A stretch of 18,408 bases of DNA. It comes from DASVSE01 sp036399715. GTDB taxonomy: Bacteria > Bacteroidota > Rhodothermia > Rhodothermales > Rubricoccaceae. The stretch is from the NCBI GenBank assembly GCA_036399715.1, contig DASWMO010000086.1:1-18408 (forward strand), given 5' to 3'. The notes beneath the pieces are model-generated. The model made no database searches, was not told where the DNA came from, and saw nothing but the letters and a program-made list of their open reading frames with translations. Position numbers and translations under genes: made by a program. Shown here piece after piece: positions 6,978 to 14,690 of this stretch (within the stretch, counting starts at the first letter, position 1; every line of letters begins with the position of its first letter).

Positions 6978-7642
6978 CCGACGAGACGGGCGACGGCGTC
7001 GGCGGTGAGGCCGTCGAGCGAGTGGAGGACGAGGTCGGCGTCGGCGAGGTCGTCGGCGTTGAAGCGGCCCGTCGTGACGGCCACGGCGGCGGCCCCGACG
7101 GCACGGGCGCACGCGACGTCGAGCGGCGTGTCGCCGACGACGACCAGCTCGCGGTGCGAGACCGGGCGCCCGAGGTGGGCCGCCGCGCGCTCTGCCGCGA
7201 CGAGCGGGAGTGCGTTGCGGTCCTCGCGGTCCGAGCCGTAGGCCCCGAACGGGAACAGCGCACGGTCCAGCCCGACTGCCTCGACCTTGAGGTATGCCAC
7301 GGGCTCGAGGTTGCCCGTGAGCAGGCCGACCGGCAGGCCTGCGGCGGCGAGGCGCCACACGGCCTCGGCCGCGCCCGGGATCGCCGTTGCTCGCGCGCCG
7401 GGCAGCCGCGCGACCATGTCGTCGCGGTACGCGTCCAGCACGCCCGCGAGGTGCTCCTCGTCGAGGTCCATCTCGGCGAGGAGCGCGCGGAAGATCTGCG
7501 GGTCGGTCCGGCCCGAAAACGGGACCGCCGACGAGTCGACTGGCCGGCCGGCGCGGGCGGCGAGCGTCGCCTCGACGGCCGTGCGACCGATGCCGTGGCC
7601 GTCGTAGAGCGTGCCGTCGATGTCGAACAGAAGAACGGGCAT
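6974..7642 (-). CDS. HAD-superfamily hydrolase, phosphoglycolate phosphatase-like
   Basis: 222-aa cytoplasmic haloacid-dehalogenase phosphatase. The four HAD motifs are in place: nucleophile and acid/base D7 and D9 (LLFDIDGTLYDG), motif II T109 (LLTGN), motif III K119 (VAYLKVEAVG), and motif IV D171 with D175 (VVVGDTPLDVACA). A helical cap lies between motifs I and II, as in Gph/PGP enzymes. Substrate could be phosphoglycolate or another small sugar or nucleotide phosphate. The ATG at 7642 follows the purF stop by 52 nt on the same strand, so it is probably co-transcribed with purF. ACCTCCC lies 12 nt before the start and there is no Shine-Dalgarno site. It ends tail to tail with the HD gene over a shared CTAG. 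Confidence 0.92.
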   Translation of the reverse strand: MPVLLFDIDGTLYDGHGIGRTAVEATLAARAGRPVDSSAVPFSGRTDPQIFRALLAEMDLDEEHLAGVLDAYRDDMVARLPGARATAIPGAAEAVWRLAAAGLPVGLLTGNLEPVAYLKVEAVGLDRALFPFGAYGSDREDRNALPLVAAERAAAHLGRPVSHRELVVVGDTPLDVACARAVGAAAVAVTTGRFNADDLADADLVLHSLDGLTADAVARLVG

Positions 7643-7694
7643 GCGGAAAGTTGCGGGAGGTGGGACGGGCGAATCGGACGGCAGCCGCGCCAGG

Positions 7695-9239
7695 TCAGTC
7701 GTCGTAGGCGTCCTTGAGCGCCTCGTCGCCGACCGGGACGGGGTACGCGCCCGAGAAGCAGGCGTGGCAGTAGCGGTCGCGCGAGTCGTGCGCGGCCTCG
7801 ACGGCGTCCATCATGCCCTCGACAGAGAGGTAGCCGAGCGAGTCCACGCCGAGCCAGTCCGCGATGGCCTCGACGCTGGGGAACGCGTTGGCTGCGAGTT
7901 CTTCGCGGCTGGGGAAGTCCATGCCGTAGAAGCACGGCCAGCGCACGGGCGGGCTCGCCGAGCGGAAGTGGACCTCGGCCGCGCCGGCCTCGCGGACCAT
8001 TCGGACGAGCTGGCGGGCCGTCGTGCCCCGCACGATCGAATCGTCCACCATCACGACGACGCGGCCTTCGAGGACGCCTGCGACGGGGTTGAACTTCGTC
8101 CGCACCTTCTGCTCGCGGCTCGCCTGCCCGGGGGCGATAAAGGTCCGCCCGACGTAGTGGTTGCGGATCAGCCCGATGTCGAGCTTGCAGCGGTGGCCGA
8201 GCTTGTTGGACTCCGAGACGTAGCCGATGGCGGCCGTGTTGGACGAGTCCGGGACAGCCATCACGAGCGGGCGCTTGCCGTCGGGCCCCGGCCCGGGCAC
8301 GGGCGCGTCGTGGGCGAGGCGCTTGCCCATCTTGCGGCGGACCTTGTCGACGCTCGCGCCAAAGATGCGCGAGTCCGGCCGGGCGAAGTAGACGTACTCG
8401 AAGACGCACTGCGAGACGCCCGTCGGGCGGTCGGTCGCGATGCGGGGCAGGCAGACGCCGTCGAAGCCCTCGCCGGTCTGCGGTGCCGCACCGGCCGCGA
8501 CGCGCTCGATGCCCGCGCGGTCGATGACGAGGACCTCGCCGGGCTCGATGTCCCGGAGGTACGTCGCTCCGACGATGTCGAAGGCGCAGGTCTCGCTCGC
8601 GACGACGTACGCCGGGTGCGTACGGCCATCTGCGGGCGGGAGGACGCCGAGCGCGAGCGGCCGGAAACCGTTCGGGTCTCGGACGGCGATGAGCGCGTCA
8701 TCGGTGAGCATCACGAGCGAGAAGGCGCCCTCGGCCTCGTGGAGTGCGTCGATGATGCGCGGCACGGCGCCAGTCGCCTCGCTCTGGGCGGCCATGTGGA
8801 GGAACAGCTCCGAGTCCGACGACGTGTTGAAGAGCGTTCCCCGCGCGGCGAGGCGCTCGCGGATCTGGCGGCTGTTCGAGAGGTTGCCGTTGTGGGCGAG
8901 CGCGAGGTTGCCGTCCTTGAAGTGGACCGCGAAGGGCTGGATGTTGGCCGGGTTGGTGGCTGAGCCGGTCGTCGAGTAGCGCGTGTGCCCGACGGCGGCG
9001 TCGCCCAAGAGCGTCTGCTCGAAGATGGCCTCGTCGTCGAAGACGTCGAGCACGAGGCCAAAGTCCTTGTGGACGGGCATCGTCTGGCGCCCGCGCGCCT
9101 CGTCGCGAACGGACGTCGCGATGCCGGCGGACTCCTGGCCGCGGTGCTGGAGCGCGTGGAGGCCGAAGTACGTCAGCCGGGCCGCGTCGGGGTGGTTGAA
9201 CACGCCGAAGAGGCCGCAGTGGTCGCGCGGTTTGTCCAC
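7695..9239 (-). CDS. purF: Amidophosphoribosyltransferase (PurF)
   Basis: First committed step of purine synthesis: PRPP plus glutamine gives phosphoribosylamine, in the cytoplasm. 514 residues. The start is GTG at 9239 and leaves a 7-residue propeptide (MDKPRDH) before the N-terminal nucleophile C8 (CGLFGVFNHPDAARLTYFGL). The glutaminase domain shows HNGNLSNS and SDSELFLH; the phosphoribosyltransferase domain shows the PRPP loop VVMVDDSIVRGTT. Four cysteines match the [4Fe-4S] ligands of Bacillus-type PurF: C278 (SQCVFEYVYFARPDS), C436 (PCFYGMDFP), and C491/C494 (YCHACFSGAYP); the spacing of 55 between C436 and C491 equals that in the Bacillus enzyme as I recall it. So this is the Fe-S, propeptide-processed class. 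A weak promoter box lies 22 nt upstream. The HAD gene follows on the same strand. Confidence 0.97.
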   Translation of the reverse strand: MDKPRDHCGLFGVFNHPDAARLTYFGLHALQHRGQESAGIATSVRDEARGRQTMPVHKDFGLVLDVFDDEAIFEQTLLGDAAVGHTRYSTTGSATNPANIQPFAVHFKDGNLALAHNGNLSNSRQIRERLAARGTLFNTSSDSELFLHMAAQSEATGAVPRIIDALHEAEGAFSLVMLTDDALIAVRDPNGFRPLALGVLPPADGRTHPAYVVASETCAFDIVGATYLRDIEPGEVLVIDRAGIERVAAGAAPQTGEGFDGVCLPRIATDRPTGVSQCVFEYVYFARPDSRIFGASVDKVRRKMGKRLAHDAPVPGPGPDGKRPLVMAVPDSSNTAAIGYVSESNKLGHRCKLDIGLIRNHYVGRTFIAPGQASREQKVRTKFNPVAGVLEGRVVVMVDDSIVRGTTARQLVRMVREAGAAEVHFRSASPPVRWPCFYGMDFPSREELAANAFPSVEAIADWLGVDSLGYLSVEGMMDAVEAAHDSRDRYCHACFSGAYPVPVGDEALKDAYDD

Positions 9240-9261
9240 GGGAGGGCGGGCGGGTGGGGTG

Positions 9262-9269
9262 GAAGGTTA
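9262..9269 (-). promoter_or_regulatory. Weak candidate purF promoter box (TAACCTTC)
   Basis: On the minus strand TAACCTTC ends 22 nt before the purF GTG, with a TTG a few bases upstream. It resembles the TAnnTTCG boxes elsewhere here but is shifted by one base, so it is only a suggestive match. Confidence 0.2.
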
Positions 9270-9313
9270 ACCGGCTCAACGGGCGGAGCGTGCCACCGGG
9301 AGCCGAATTCGCC

Positions 9314-9337
9314 CGGGCACCGCACCGCCCGTGCCCG
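9314..9337. terminator. Hairpin between permease operon end and purF
   Basis: CGGGCAC (9314-9320) and GTGCCCG (9331-9337) form a perfect 7-bp stem with a 10-nt loop, about 64 nt past the stop of the DUF2279 gene. No T-run follows on the minus strand. It may terminate the permease operon before the purF promoter; chance is possible. Confidence 0.25.
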
Positions 9338-9400
9338 AGACGACGGCGCCCGCCACCGAGCCACCGCCGCCAGGTCTGTCTACGGCTCTGGAGCGCGCGG

Positions 9401-9868
9401 CTACAGGCGCGTCACGAGGGCGCCGAGGGCGACACCGAGGGCGTCGACGGCGAGGTCGCGGAGCGAAAAGTGTGGCCCGACGGCGCGGCGGCTGTCCGCG
9501 ACCTCCTTGGCGAGCCCGAGTCCGAGCGCCGCGCCAGCAGAGAGCGGAAGCGCGTCGCCGTCCGAGAGGCCGCCCTTGTCGGTGAGCACGTACTGGCCCG
9601 ACAGCGTCAGCAGGAACGAGGCGCTGAAGTGGAGCACCTTGTCGTGGCCGAGCCAGTTGTCCGGCGGGCGAAGCGAGTCGGCGCGGGCCGGGCTCGGGGC
9701 GGTGCGTCCGGGCAGCGGCTCCGCAGGCCCACCGTGCAGGCTGAGTGAATGGCCGGGGAGGCGGTAGGCGAGCGGGGCGGCCGTCTGCGGGCCGGCTGTC
9801 TGCGCCGCAGCCGGCGCCACCACGAGGGCGGCGCCGGCTGCGAGAGCCGCGAGAGCGGGTCTGTTCAC
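9401..9868 (-). CDS. Exported DUF2279/YfiM-like protein
   Basis: 155 residues from GTG at 9868. The N-terminus (VNRPALAALAAGAALVVAPAAAQ) is a predicted Sec signal peptide with an AxA cleavage site near residue 22, so the product should be periplasmic. After a Pro-rich linker (about 23-65) comes a conserved block, GHDKVLHFSASFLLTLSGQY, then AGAALGLGLAKEVADSR and FSLRDLAVDALGVALGA, which I recognise as the DUF2279 (YfiM-like) pattern with HF, KE and RDL residues. The function of that family is unknown to me; it has a hydrophobic, membrane-associated C-terminal half. The GTG is only 8 nt after the permease stop on the same strand, so the two genes form an operon. Confidence 0.75.
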   Translation of the reverse strand: MNRPALAALAAGAALVVAPAAAQTAGPQTAAPLAYRLPGHSLSLHGGPAEPLPGRTAPSPARADSLRPPDNWLGHDKVLHFSASFLLTLSGQYVLTDKGGLSDGDALPLSAGAALGLGLAKEVADSRRAVGPHFSLRDLAVDALGVALGALVTRL

Positions 9869-9876
9869 GATCCGGC

Positions 9877-11442
9877 CTACTGGACGCCCGCCGGCGGCGG
9901 GGCCGTGTGGGCGTGGCCGGTGTTCTGAAGCACGCTGTGCTTGCGGCCGTAGAGGAAGTAGATCGCCAGCCCGATCACGAGCCAGATGCCGAGCCGCTCC
10001 CACGCCTCGACCGGCAGGCGCGACATGAGGAACACACACACGACGATGCCGAGGATCGGCACGAGCGGCACGAACGGCGTCTTGAACGGGCGCACGCGGT
10101 CGGGCTCCTTCACGCGGAGGTACCACACGCCGCCGCAGACGATCACAAACGCGAGCAGCGTCCCGATCGAGACGAGGTGTCCGAGCTCGTTCACGTTGAA
10201 GAACCCGGCCAGGAGCGCGCACGTCACGCCCGTCATCGCCGTCGAGATGTGGGGCGTCCGGAAGCGGGGGTGGAGGCGGCTGAAGACGGGCGGGAGGAGC
10301 CCGTCGCGGGACATCGTGAAGAAGATCCGGGGCTGCGCCATGAGCATCACCAGCATCACCGACGACAGGCCGGCGATGGCCCCGATCTTGATGAACCCTG
10401 CGAGGGCCGTGTATCCCGTCGCTTCGATGCCGACCGCGATCGGCTCAGCGACGCCGAGCTGGGCGTAGGGCACGATGCCGGTCAGGATCCCCGAGACGAG
10501 GATATAAAGGACCGTGCAGATGATCAGCGACCCGAGGATGCCGATGGGAAGGTCGCGCTGGGGGTTCTTGGCCTCCTGGGCGGTCGTGCTGACCGCGTCG
10601 AAGCCGATATAGGCAAAGAAGATGACCCCGGCGGCGGCGACGATGCCGTCCAGGCCGAACTGCCCCGGCCCGAGGTTCTCGGGGATGAACGGCGTCCAGT
10701 TGACGATGGCCTGGTCCATGTGCGTCAGCACGTAGTACCCGCCGGCCCCGATGAACGCGAACACGACGGCGAGCTTGATCGCGACGGCCGCGTTGTTGAA
10801 CCGCGCCGACTCCTTCGTGCCGAGGATGAGCAGCAGCGTCACCACGAGCACGGCCAGGGCGGCGACGAGGTTGAACCCGCCCGCACCCTGGGGCAGGCTC
10901 GCCATGTCGATGCCCTGGGTCGCGAGCGACTGCTGGAGGCCCTCCGTCGCGCGGACCCACGAGCCCGATTGGAGTTGGACGAGGTCTCCTGGAGCGTTCG
11001 TGATCGACGGCGACAGGTTGATGCCGAGATCGCGGAGGAACGACGTCACGTAGCCCGACCACCCGGCCGCGACGGTCGCCGCGCCGAAGAGGTACTCGAG
11101 GATGAGGTCCCACCCGATGATCCACGCGATCAACTCGCCGAGTGTGGCGTATCCGTACGTGTAGGCCGATCCGGCGATCGGAATCATCGAGGCGAACTCC
11201 GAATAGCACAGCCCGGCGAAGAGGCAGCCGAGCCCGGCGAGGCAGAACGCGAGCACGATGGCCGGCCCGGCGTGCTCGGCTGCCGCCGTCCCGGTCAGGA
11301 CGAAGATGCCGGTCCCGATGATGGCACCGACGCCGAGGGAGACGAGGTTCAGCGGACCGAGCGAGCGCTTGAGGCTGTGTGCCCCTTCGGCCGAGGCGTC
11401 GGCTTGGAGCTCGTCGATCGACTTGCGAGCAAACAGGTTCAT
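9877..11442 (-). CDS. APC-family cationic amino-acid permease
   Basis: 521-aa inner-membrane transporter of the amino acid-polyamine-organocation superfamily, closest in look to the cationic amino acid transporter (CAT/YfnA) group. A cytoplasmic N-terminus (MNLFARKSIDELQAD) precedes the unwound TM1 signature GVGAIIGTGIFVLTG (37-51). About 12 hydrophobic segments follow. Other hallmarks are FAGLCYSEFASMIPIAGSAYTYGYATLGELIAWIIGWDLILEY (given here only as family context, positions about 75-117), FFAYIGFDAVSTTAQEAKNP in TM6-7, and MSRDGLLPPVFSRLHPRF before TM9. The C-terminus ends in a short His/Pro tail. Substrate is probably arginine, lysine or a similar amino acid, but this is inference. The ATG at 11442 begins 73 nt after a TAnnTTCG box and is preceded by CACCTCT. 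The DUF2279 gene follows after 8 nt. Confidence 0.93.
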   Translation of the reverse strand: MNLFARKSIDELQADASAEGAHSLKRSLGPLNLVSLGVGAIIGTGIFVLTGTAAAEHAGPAIVLAFCLAGLGCLFAGLCYSEFASMIPIAGSAYTYGYATLGELIAWIIGWDLILEYLFGAATVAAGWSGYVTSFLRDLGINLSPSITNAPGDLVQLQSGSWVRATEGLQQSLATQGIDMASLPQGAGGFNLVAALAVLVVTLLLILGTKESARFNNAAVAIKLAVVFAFIGAGGYYVLTHMDQAIVNWTPFIPENLGPGQFGLDGIVAAAGVIFFAYIGFDAVSTTAQEAKNPQRDLPIGILGSLIICTVLYILVSGILTGIVPYAQLGVAEPIAVGIEATGYTALAGFIKIGAIAGLSSVMLVMLMAQPRIFFTMSRDGLLPPVFSRLHPRFRTPHISTAMTGVTCALLAGFFNVNELGHLVSIGTLLAFVIVCGGVWYLRVKEPDRVRPFKTPFVPLVPILGIVVCVFLMSRLPVEAWERLGIWLVIGLAIYFLYGRKHSVLQNTGHAHTAPPPAGVQ

Positions 11443-11515
11443 AGAGGTGGGTGACGGCGGCGCGTGCTGAAGCAGCGTCTGCCAGGGGTGAAGGGCGGGT
11501 GAGCGCCGTGTGAAG

Positions 11516-11523
11516 CGAAAGTA
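11516..11523 (-). promoter_or_regulatory. Putative permease promoter -7 box (TACTTTCG)
   Basis: TACTTTCG on the minus strand matches the TAnnTTCG form seen before leuS and the M2 gene, one base from the Bacteroidota -7 consensus. It lies 73 nt upstream of the permease ATG in the gap after the beta-lactamase gene. No clear -33 TTG is seen. Confidence 0.45.
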
Positions 11524-11599
11524 ACCCCTCGTCTGTCGTCGGGCAGCATGCGGGGCAAGCACGGATCAGATGCGCGGACGCCTGCGCTGGGCCGCCGGG

Positions 11600-12499
11600 T
11601 CAGTCTGCGCGGGGCAGGATGTCCTCGGCGGTCAGGATCGCCTCGACGATGCGGAGCCGCGCCGGGCCCATGTCGAACGGGACGGCCGACGCGGGGTCGG
11701 CTTCGACGTTGAGGGCGAACACGATGGGCCCGCCGTCGGCGGCGTCGCGCTCGACCCACCCGACGATCCAGCCGAGGTCGGGAATCCCCATCTCGGCGTC
11801 GCCGCCCCAGCCCGTCTTGGCGACGAGCCGGACGGGGCCGTGGGCGCCGGCCCGCTCGGCGAGGACCGGCACGATGCCGCGCACGGCACGCTCGGCGTCA
11901 TCCGAAAAGCCGGTTGCGCCCGTCCGCAGGCGGTCCACGAACCGCACCTCCTCGTTGGCCGAGATCTGGAGCGAGTTGTCGAGCCAGAACCACCGCAGCG
12001 AGTCGCCCATCACGCTGTTGCCGTAGGGCTCGCGGGCGAAGGCGGCGGCGTAGCGGTCGCGCCCGACGCGCGTCGCGAGGCGCTGGTAGAGCCAGACCGT
12101 CGAGGCGACCATGCCGCTGCGGAGCGTGTGGTCGCGGTTCCAGGCAGGAATGGACCGCTCGACGCCGTCCCACGCCCAGACCGAGTCGACGTCCGTCACG
12201 ACGCCTGCGTCGAGCGCGACGAGGGCGTTGTAGAGCTTGAACGTCGAGGCGGGCAGGAAGCGGCGGGCCGCGCGTTCGGCATCCGACGTGCGCGTCCGAC
12301 CCGTCGCGGGGTCGAGGAGGACAAACACGCCCCGGCCCCCCTCAGCGGCGAACGCACCGGACCACGCGGATACGAAGGTTGATTCCGACGGCGACCCGGC
12401 GGCCTCAACGGGGGACATCGGCGCAGGCGACGCCGCAGGATGCAGGGTGCAGCCGGCGCTGAAACTGGCCGCGATGAGGAGAACGATGAAGCGGAGCAT
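11600..12499 (-). CDS. Class D (OXA-type) beta-lactamase lipoprotein
   Basis: 299-aa serine hydrolase of the class D beta-lactamase family, predicted to be a lipoprotein: the leader MLRFIVLLIAASFSAGC has a lipobox with C17, so the protein should sit on the periplasmic face of a membrane. All class D motifs are present: S85-x-x-K88 (PASTFKLYNAL), S133-T-V135 (ASTVWLYQ), Y159-G-N161, W170-F-W172 (WFWLDNSLQIS), and K228-T-G230 (VAKTGWG). K88 would be the carbamylated general base. The SLQISANEEVRFVDRL block is also typical of active OXA enzymes. The ATG at 12499 is 21 nt after the gldE stop, so it is probably co-transcribed with gldE. It may hydrolyse beta-lactams, or it may be a BlaR-like/peptidoglycan-related relative; active motifs favour hydrolysis. 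Base use resembles its neighbours and no mobile element is near, so it looks like a resident gene. Confidence 0.93.
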   Translation of the reverse strand: MLRFIVLLIAASFSAGCTLHPAASPAPMSPVEAAGSPSESTFVSAWSGAFAAEGGRGVFVLLDPATGRTRTSDAERAARRFLPASTFKLYNALVALDAGVVTDVDSVWAWDGVERSIPAWNRDHTLRSGMVASTVWLYQRLATRVGRDRYAAAFAREPYGNSVMGDSLRWFWLDNSLQISANEEVRFVDRLRTGATGFSDDAERAVRGIVPVLAERAGAHGPVRLVAKTGWGGDAEMGIPDLGWIVGWVERDAADGGPIVFALNVEADPASAVPFDMGPARLRIVEAILTAEDILPRAD

Positions 12500-12520
12500 G
12501 GCGTGGGGAGGTCGCCCGGG

Positions 12521-13903
12521 CTACTCGTCGACGTCGGACGGGTCGGGCAGGACTTCGATGCGGACATCGAGGATGCGCGTCTCCTCCATCGTCTCGACAC
12601 GCAGGCGGAGGCGGTCCACGTCGACCTCATCGCCGGGATCGGGGAGGCGCCCGAGGGCGTCGAGGATGAGCCCGCCGAGCGTCTCGAAATCGAACGTGTC
12701 CGTCGCGAGCGGCACGCCGACGGCCTCGGCGAGGTCGTCGAGGTCGATGCGCGCCTGGGCGCGGAAGGCGCCGTCGGGGAGGGCATGGACGAGGCGCTCG
12801 TCCTCCTCGGAGTCGAGCTCGTCACGGATCTCGCCGACGACCTCTTCGAGAAGGTCGTCGAGCGTGAGCAGGCCCGCCGTGCCGCCGTACTCGTCGACGA
12901 CGATGGCCATGTGCGTGTTCGTCCGCTGGAAGTCCGCGAGCATGTCGTCGAGGGCCTTGGCCGGCGGGACGAAGAGCGGCTTGCGGGCGAGCGCCGCCCA
13001 CGCGACGGAGCTGTCGTCGGGGTCGTCGAGGAGCGGGAGGAGGTCTTTGGCGTAGACGACGCCCACGACGCGGTCGATGCTCTCGTGGTAGAGCGGGAAG
13101 CGGCTGTGGCCGCTGGAGCGGATGAGCGCGAGGGCCTGCCCGAGCGAGGCGTCGTCGGCGAGGGCCATCATGTCGACGCGCGACACCATGACCTCGCGGA
13201 CGGTCGTCTCGCCGAACTCGACGATCGAGTGGATGAGCGCGTGCTCGCCCTCTTCGAGCGAGCCCTGGGCCTCGCCGACGTCGGCCATCGTCTTGAGGTC
13301 GGCGCTCGAGAGCGGCTCAGCCGCCGACTGGACCCGGTTCTGGAGCGCGTGCGCGCCGGCCGCGAGGACGTCCGCGAGCGGCGTCACGAGGCGTAGCAGG
13401 GGGCTCAGCACGGGCGCGAGGCGCTGTGCGGTCGCCGCCGGCCGGCGGCTCGCGATGAGCTTGGGCGCGATCTCGCTCAGCACGAGGATCGCGAACGTGA
13501 CGACGGCGACGTTGAGCACGAGCGCGACCGTCGGGTCCCAGTGGTTCACCCGCGCGGCGATGTCGACGATGCGTGCCGAGATGAGCGCTACGCCGACGTT
13601 GGCGACCGTGTTGAGCAGCAGGATCCCGACGAGCAGGCGCCGCGAGCGGTCCAGCAGGGCGAGCACGCGCCGCGCGGCCGGCGTGTTGGTCTCGGCGAGG
13701 GCCTCGCGCTCGCCTGCCGAGAGTGAGAACAGCGAGACCTCGGAGGCCGAGAGGAGCGCCGAGAGAGCGAGCAGGCCCGCGAGAACGGCCGCCTGAGCCG
13801 CGAGTGCGCCAGGCCCGGGCATCACGGCTGCCGTCTCGGCGACCGCTGGGGCAGCCGTCTGTGCCACCGCGAGCGCGGCGGCGAGTAGAGGGGGAGGCTC
13901 CAA
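12521..13903 (-). CDS. gldE: GldE-like CNNM/CBS/CorC-family membrane protein
   Basis: 460-aa membrane protein with the HlyC/CorC layout. Residues about 35-175 form a DUF21 (CNNM) transmembrane domain with SASEVSLFSL, LLLNTVANVGVALISA and VLSEIAPKLIA. A pair of CBS domains follows (about 225-355; EVMVSRVDMMAL, HSRFPLYHESIDRVVGVVYA, THMAIVVDEYGGTAGLLTLD). The last 90 residues are a CorC_HlyC transporter-associated domain. Such proteins move or sense divalent cations such as Mg2+/Co2+; in Bacteroidota the version next to ssb is GldE, linked to gliding. The ssb gene just upstream supports that name, but no gldD is seen. The start is TTG at 13903, 53 nt after a TATCTTTG box; an ATG at 13822 (433 aa) is the alternative. 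The beta-lactamase gene follows after 21 nt. Confidence 0.85.
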   Translation of the reverse strand: MEPPPLLAAALAVAQTAAPAVAETAAVMPGPGALAAQAAVLAGLLALSALLSASEVSLFSLSAGEREALAETNTPAARRVLALLDRSRRLLVGILLLNTVANVGVALISARIVDIAARVNHWDPTVALVLNVAVVTFAILVLSEIAPKLIASRRPAATAQRLAPVLSPLLRLVTPLADVLAAGAHALQNRVQSAAEPLSSADLKTMADVGEAQGSLEEGEHALIHSIVEFGETTVREVMVSRVDMMALADDASLGQALALIRSSGHSRFPLYHESIDRVVGVVYAKDLLPLLDDPDDSSVAWAALARKPLFVPPAKALDDMLADFQRTNTHMAIVVDEYGGTAGLLTLDDLLEEVVGEIRDELDSEEDERLVHALPDGAFRAQARIDLDDLAEAVGVPLATDTFDFETLGGLILDALGRLPDPGDEVDVDRLRLRVETMEETRILDVRIEVLPDPSDVDE

Positions 13904-13955
13904 GTGGAGACCGGGCAGGACAGCAGGCGGAACGGCGGGGCGGCCCCGACGCCGT

Positions 13956-13963
13956 CAAAGATA
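13956..13963 (-). promoter_or_regulatory. Putative gldE promoter -7 box (TATCTTTG)
   Basis: TATCTTTG on the minus strand is an exact match to the Bacteroidota -7 consensus TAnnTTTG and lies 52 nt upstream of the gldE TTG. It sits after the ssb terminator-like hairpin, so gldE and the beta-lactamase gene can be transcribed independently of ssb. The TTT is 23 nt farther upstream but no exact TTG is seen. Confidence 0.55.
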
Positions 13964-14043
13964 GCGTGGCCGTGCCGGGCGGCCGGAAACGCACGGGTCA
14001 GGATTCGGAGGACTGCGGCGCCCTGCCGCCGGCCGCGGAAACG

Positions 14044-14081
14044 CGCGCGGGGCGGCGCCCCGAAGGACGCCGCCCCGCGCG
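14044..14081 (-). terminator. Strong hairpin with UUCG tetraloop after ssb
   Basis: Arms at 14044-14057 and 14068-14081 are perfectly complementary over 14 bp (CGCGCGGGGCGGCG and its complement). Read on the minus strand, the centre adds two C-G pairs and one U-G pair closed by a UUCG tetraloop, making a continuous 17-bp stem. It lies 34 nt past the ssb stop. Only TTT follows, so the U-tract is weak, but the stem and loop are typical of a terminator or an mRNA 3'-end stabiliser. Confidence 0.75.
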
Positions 14082-14115
14082 GGCTTGCTCGGATGGCCGA
14101 GCGTGCCGCCGTCGG

Positions 14116-14658
14116 TTAGAACGGGAGGTCGTCGTCCGGCGTGAAGTCGTACGCGTCGTCCGCTGCCGGCTTGGGCTGCTGCCGCTGCGGGGGACGCCCG
14201 CCGCCGCCGTCGTTGCCACCGCCGCCGTACCCACCACCGCCACCGCCACCGCCGGAGCGCGGCGCGGCCTGCTGGCGCGGGGCGCGCTCGGACTGGTCGA
14301 ACTCGTCGCCGCCACCGCCGCCACCCTTGCCGCCGAGCATCTGCATCTCGCGGACCTTGATCTCGGTCGAGTAGCGCGTGTTGCCCTCCTTGTCCTCCCA
14401 CTGCCGCGTCTGGAGCGAGCCCTCGAAGTATGCCTGCGAGCCCTTCTTGAGGTACTCGCCGCAGATCTCCGCGAGGCGCGCCCACGCCACGACCGTGTGC
14501 CACTCCGTGTTCTCGACCATGTTGCCGTCCTTGTCCTTGTAGGACTCGCTCGTCGCGACGCGCATGTTGCAGACGGCGGTGCCGCCGCCGGTGTAGCGCA
14601 GCTCGGGGTCCTGCCCGAGGTTGCCGACGAGAATGACCTTGTTGATTCCGCGTGCCAT
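14116..14658 (-). CDS. ssb: Single-stranded DNA-binding protein
   Basis: 180-aa SSB that coats single-stranded DNA in replication, recombination and repair and recruits partners through its tail. The OB-fold covers about residues 1-107 (ARGINKVILVGNLGQDPELRY ... AVCNMRVATSESYKDKDG ... TEWHTVVAWARLAEICGEYLKKGSQAYFEG). A Gly/Gln/Arg-rich disordered linker with two Gly runs follows (about 112-165). The C-terminal acidic tip is DDDLPF, the standard partner-binding hexapeptide form. The ATG at 14658 gives the canonical start MARGINKVIL; the frame is open upstream but that extension does not resemble SSB. A long leader of roughly 190 nt with inverted repeats, a TATTTTTG box upstream, and a UUCG hairpin downstream suggest a self-contained transcript. 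Confidence 0.98.
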   Translation of the reverse strand: MARGINKVILVGNLGQDPELRYTGGGTAVCNMRVATSESYKDKDGNMVENTEWHTVVAWARLAEICGEYLKKGSQAYFEGSLQTRQWEDKEGNTRYSTEIKVREMQMLGGKGGGGGGDEFDQSERAPRQQAAPRSGGGGGGGGYGGGGNDGGGGRPPQRQQPKPAADDAYDFTPDDDLPF

Positions 14659-14674
14659 GGTGGCGTGTGGATGT

Positions 14675-14690
14675 GAACGCTCGCGCGTTC
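14675..14690. repeat. Inverted repeat GAACGC-N4-GCGTTC in the ssb leader
   Basis: GAACGC (14675-14680) and GCGTTC (14685-14690) form a perfect 6-bp stem with a 4-nt loop, 16 nt upstream of the ssb ATG. The same half-sites recur in the repeat at 14764-14812. It could be a repressor dyad or an RNA hairpin affecting ssb translation. Confidence 0.4.

Noticed and set aside
9745..11454. Plus-strand open frame of 569 codons opposite the permease gene
   Set aside because: Antisense to a clear 12-segment transporter; sequence is rich in Asp/Arg/His/Glu with no domain, so it is a shadow.
11600..12499. Acquired resistance gene on a mobile element
   Set aside because: Base and codon use look like the neighbours, and no transposase, integrase, attC site or terminal repeat is visible nearby.
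14190..14300. Gly-codon repeat run in ssb as a microsatellite
   Set aside because: The GC-rich triplet pattern encodes the normal Gly-rich disordered linker of SSB, so it is coding sequence and not an independent repeat.
14675..14690. LexA/SOS box in front of ssb
   Set aside because: GAAC to GTTC are separated by 8 nt, not the 4 nt of the Gram-positive box, and it does not match CTGT-N8-ACAG. Kept only as an inverted repeat.
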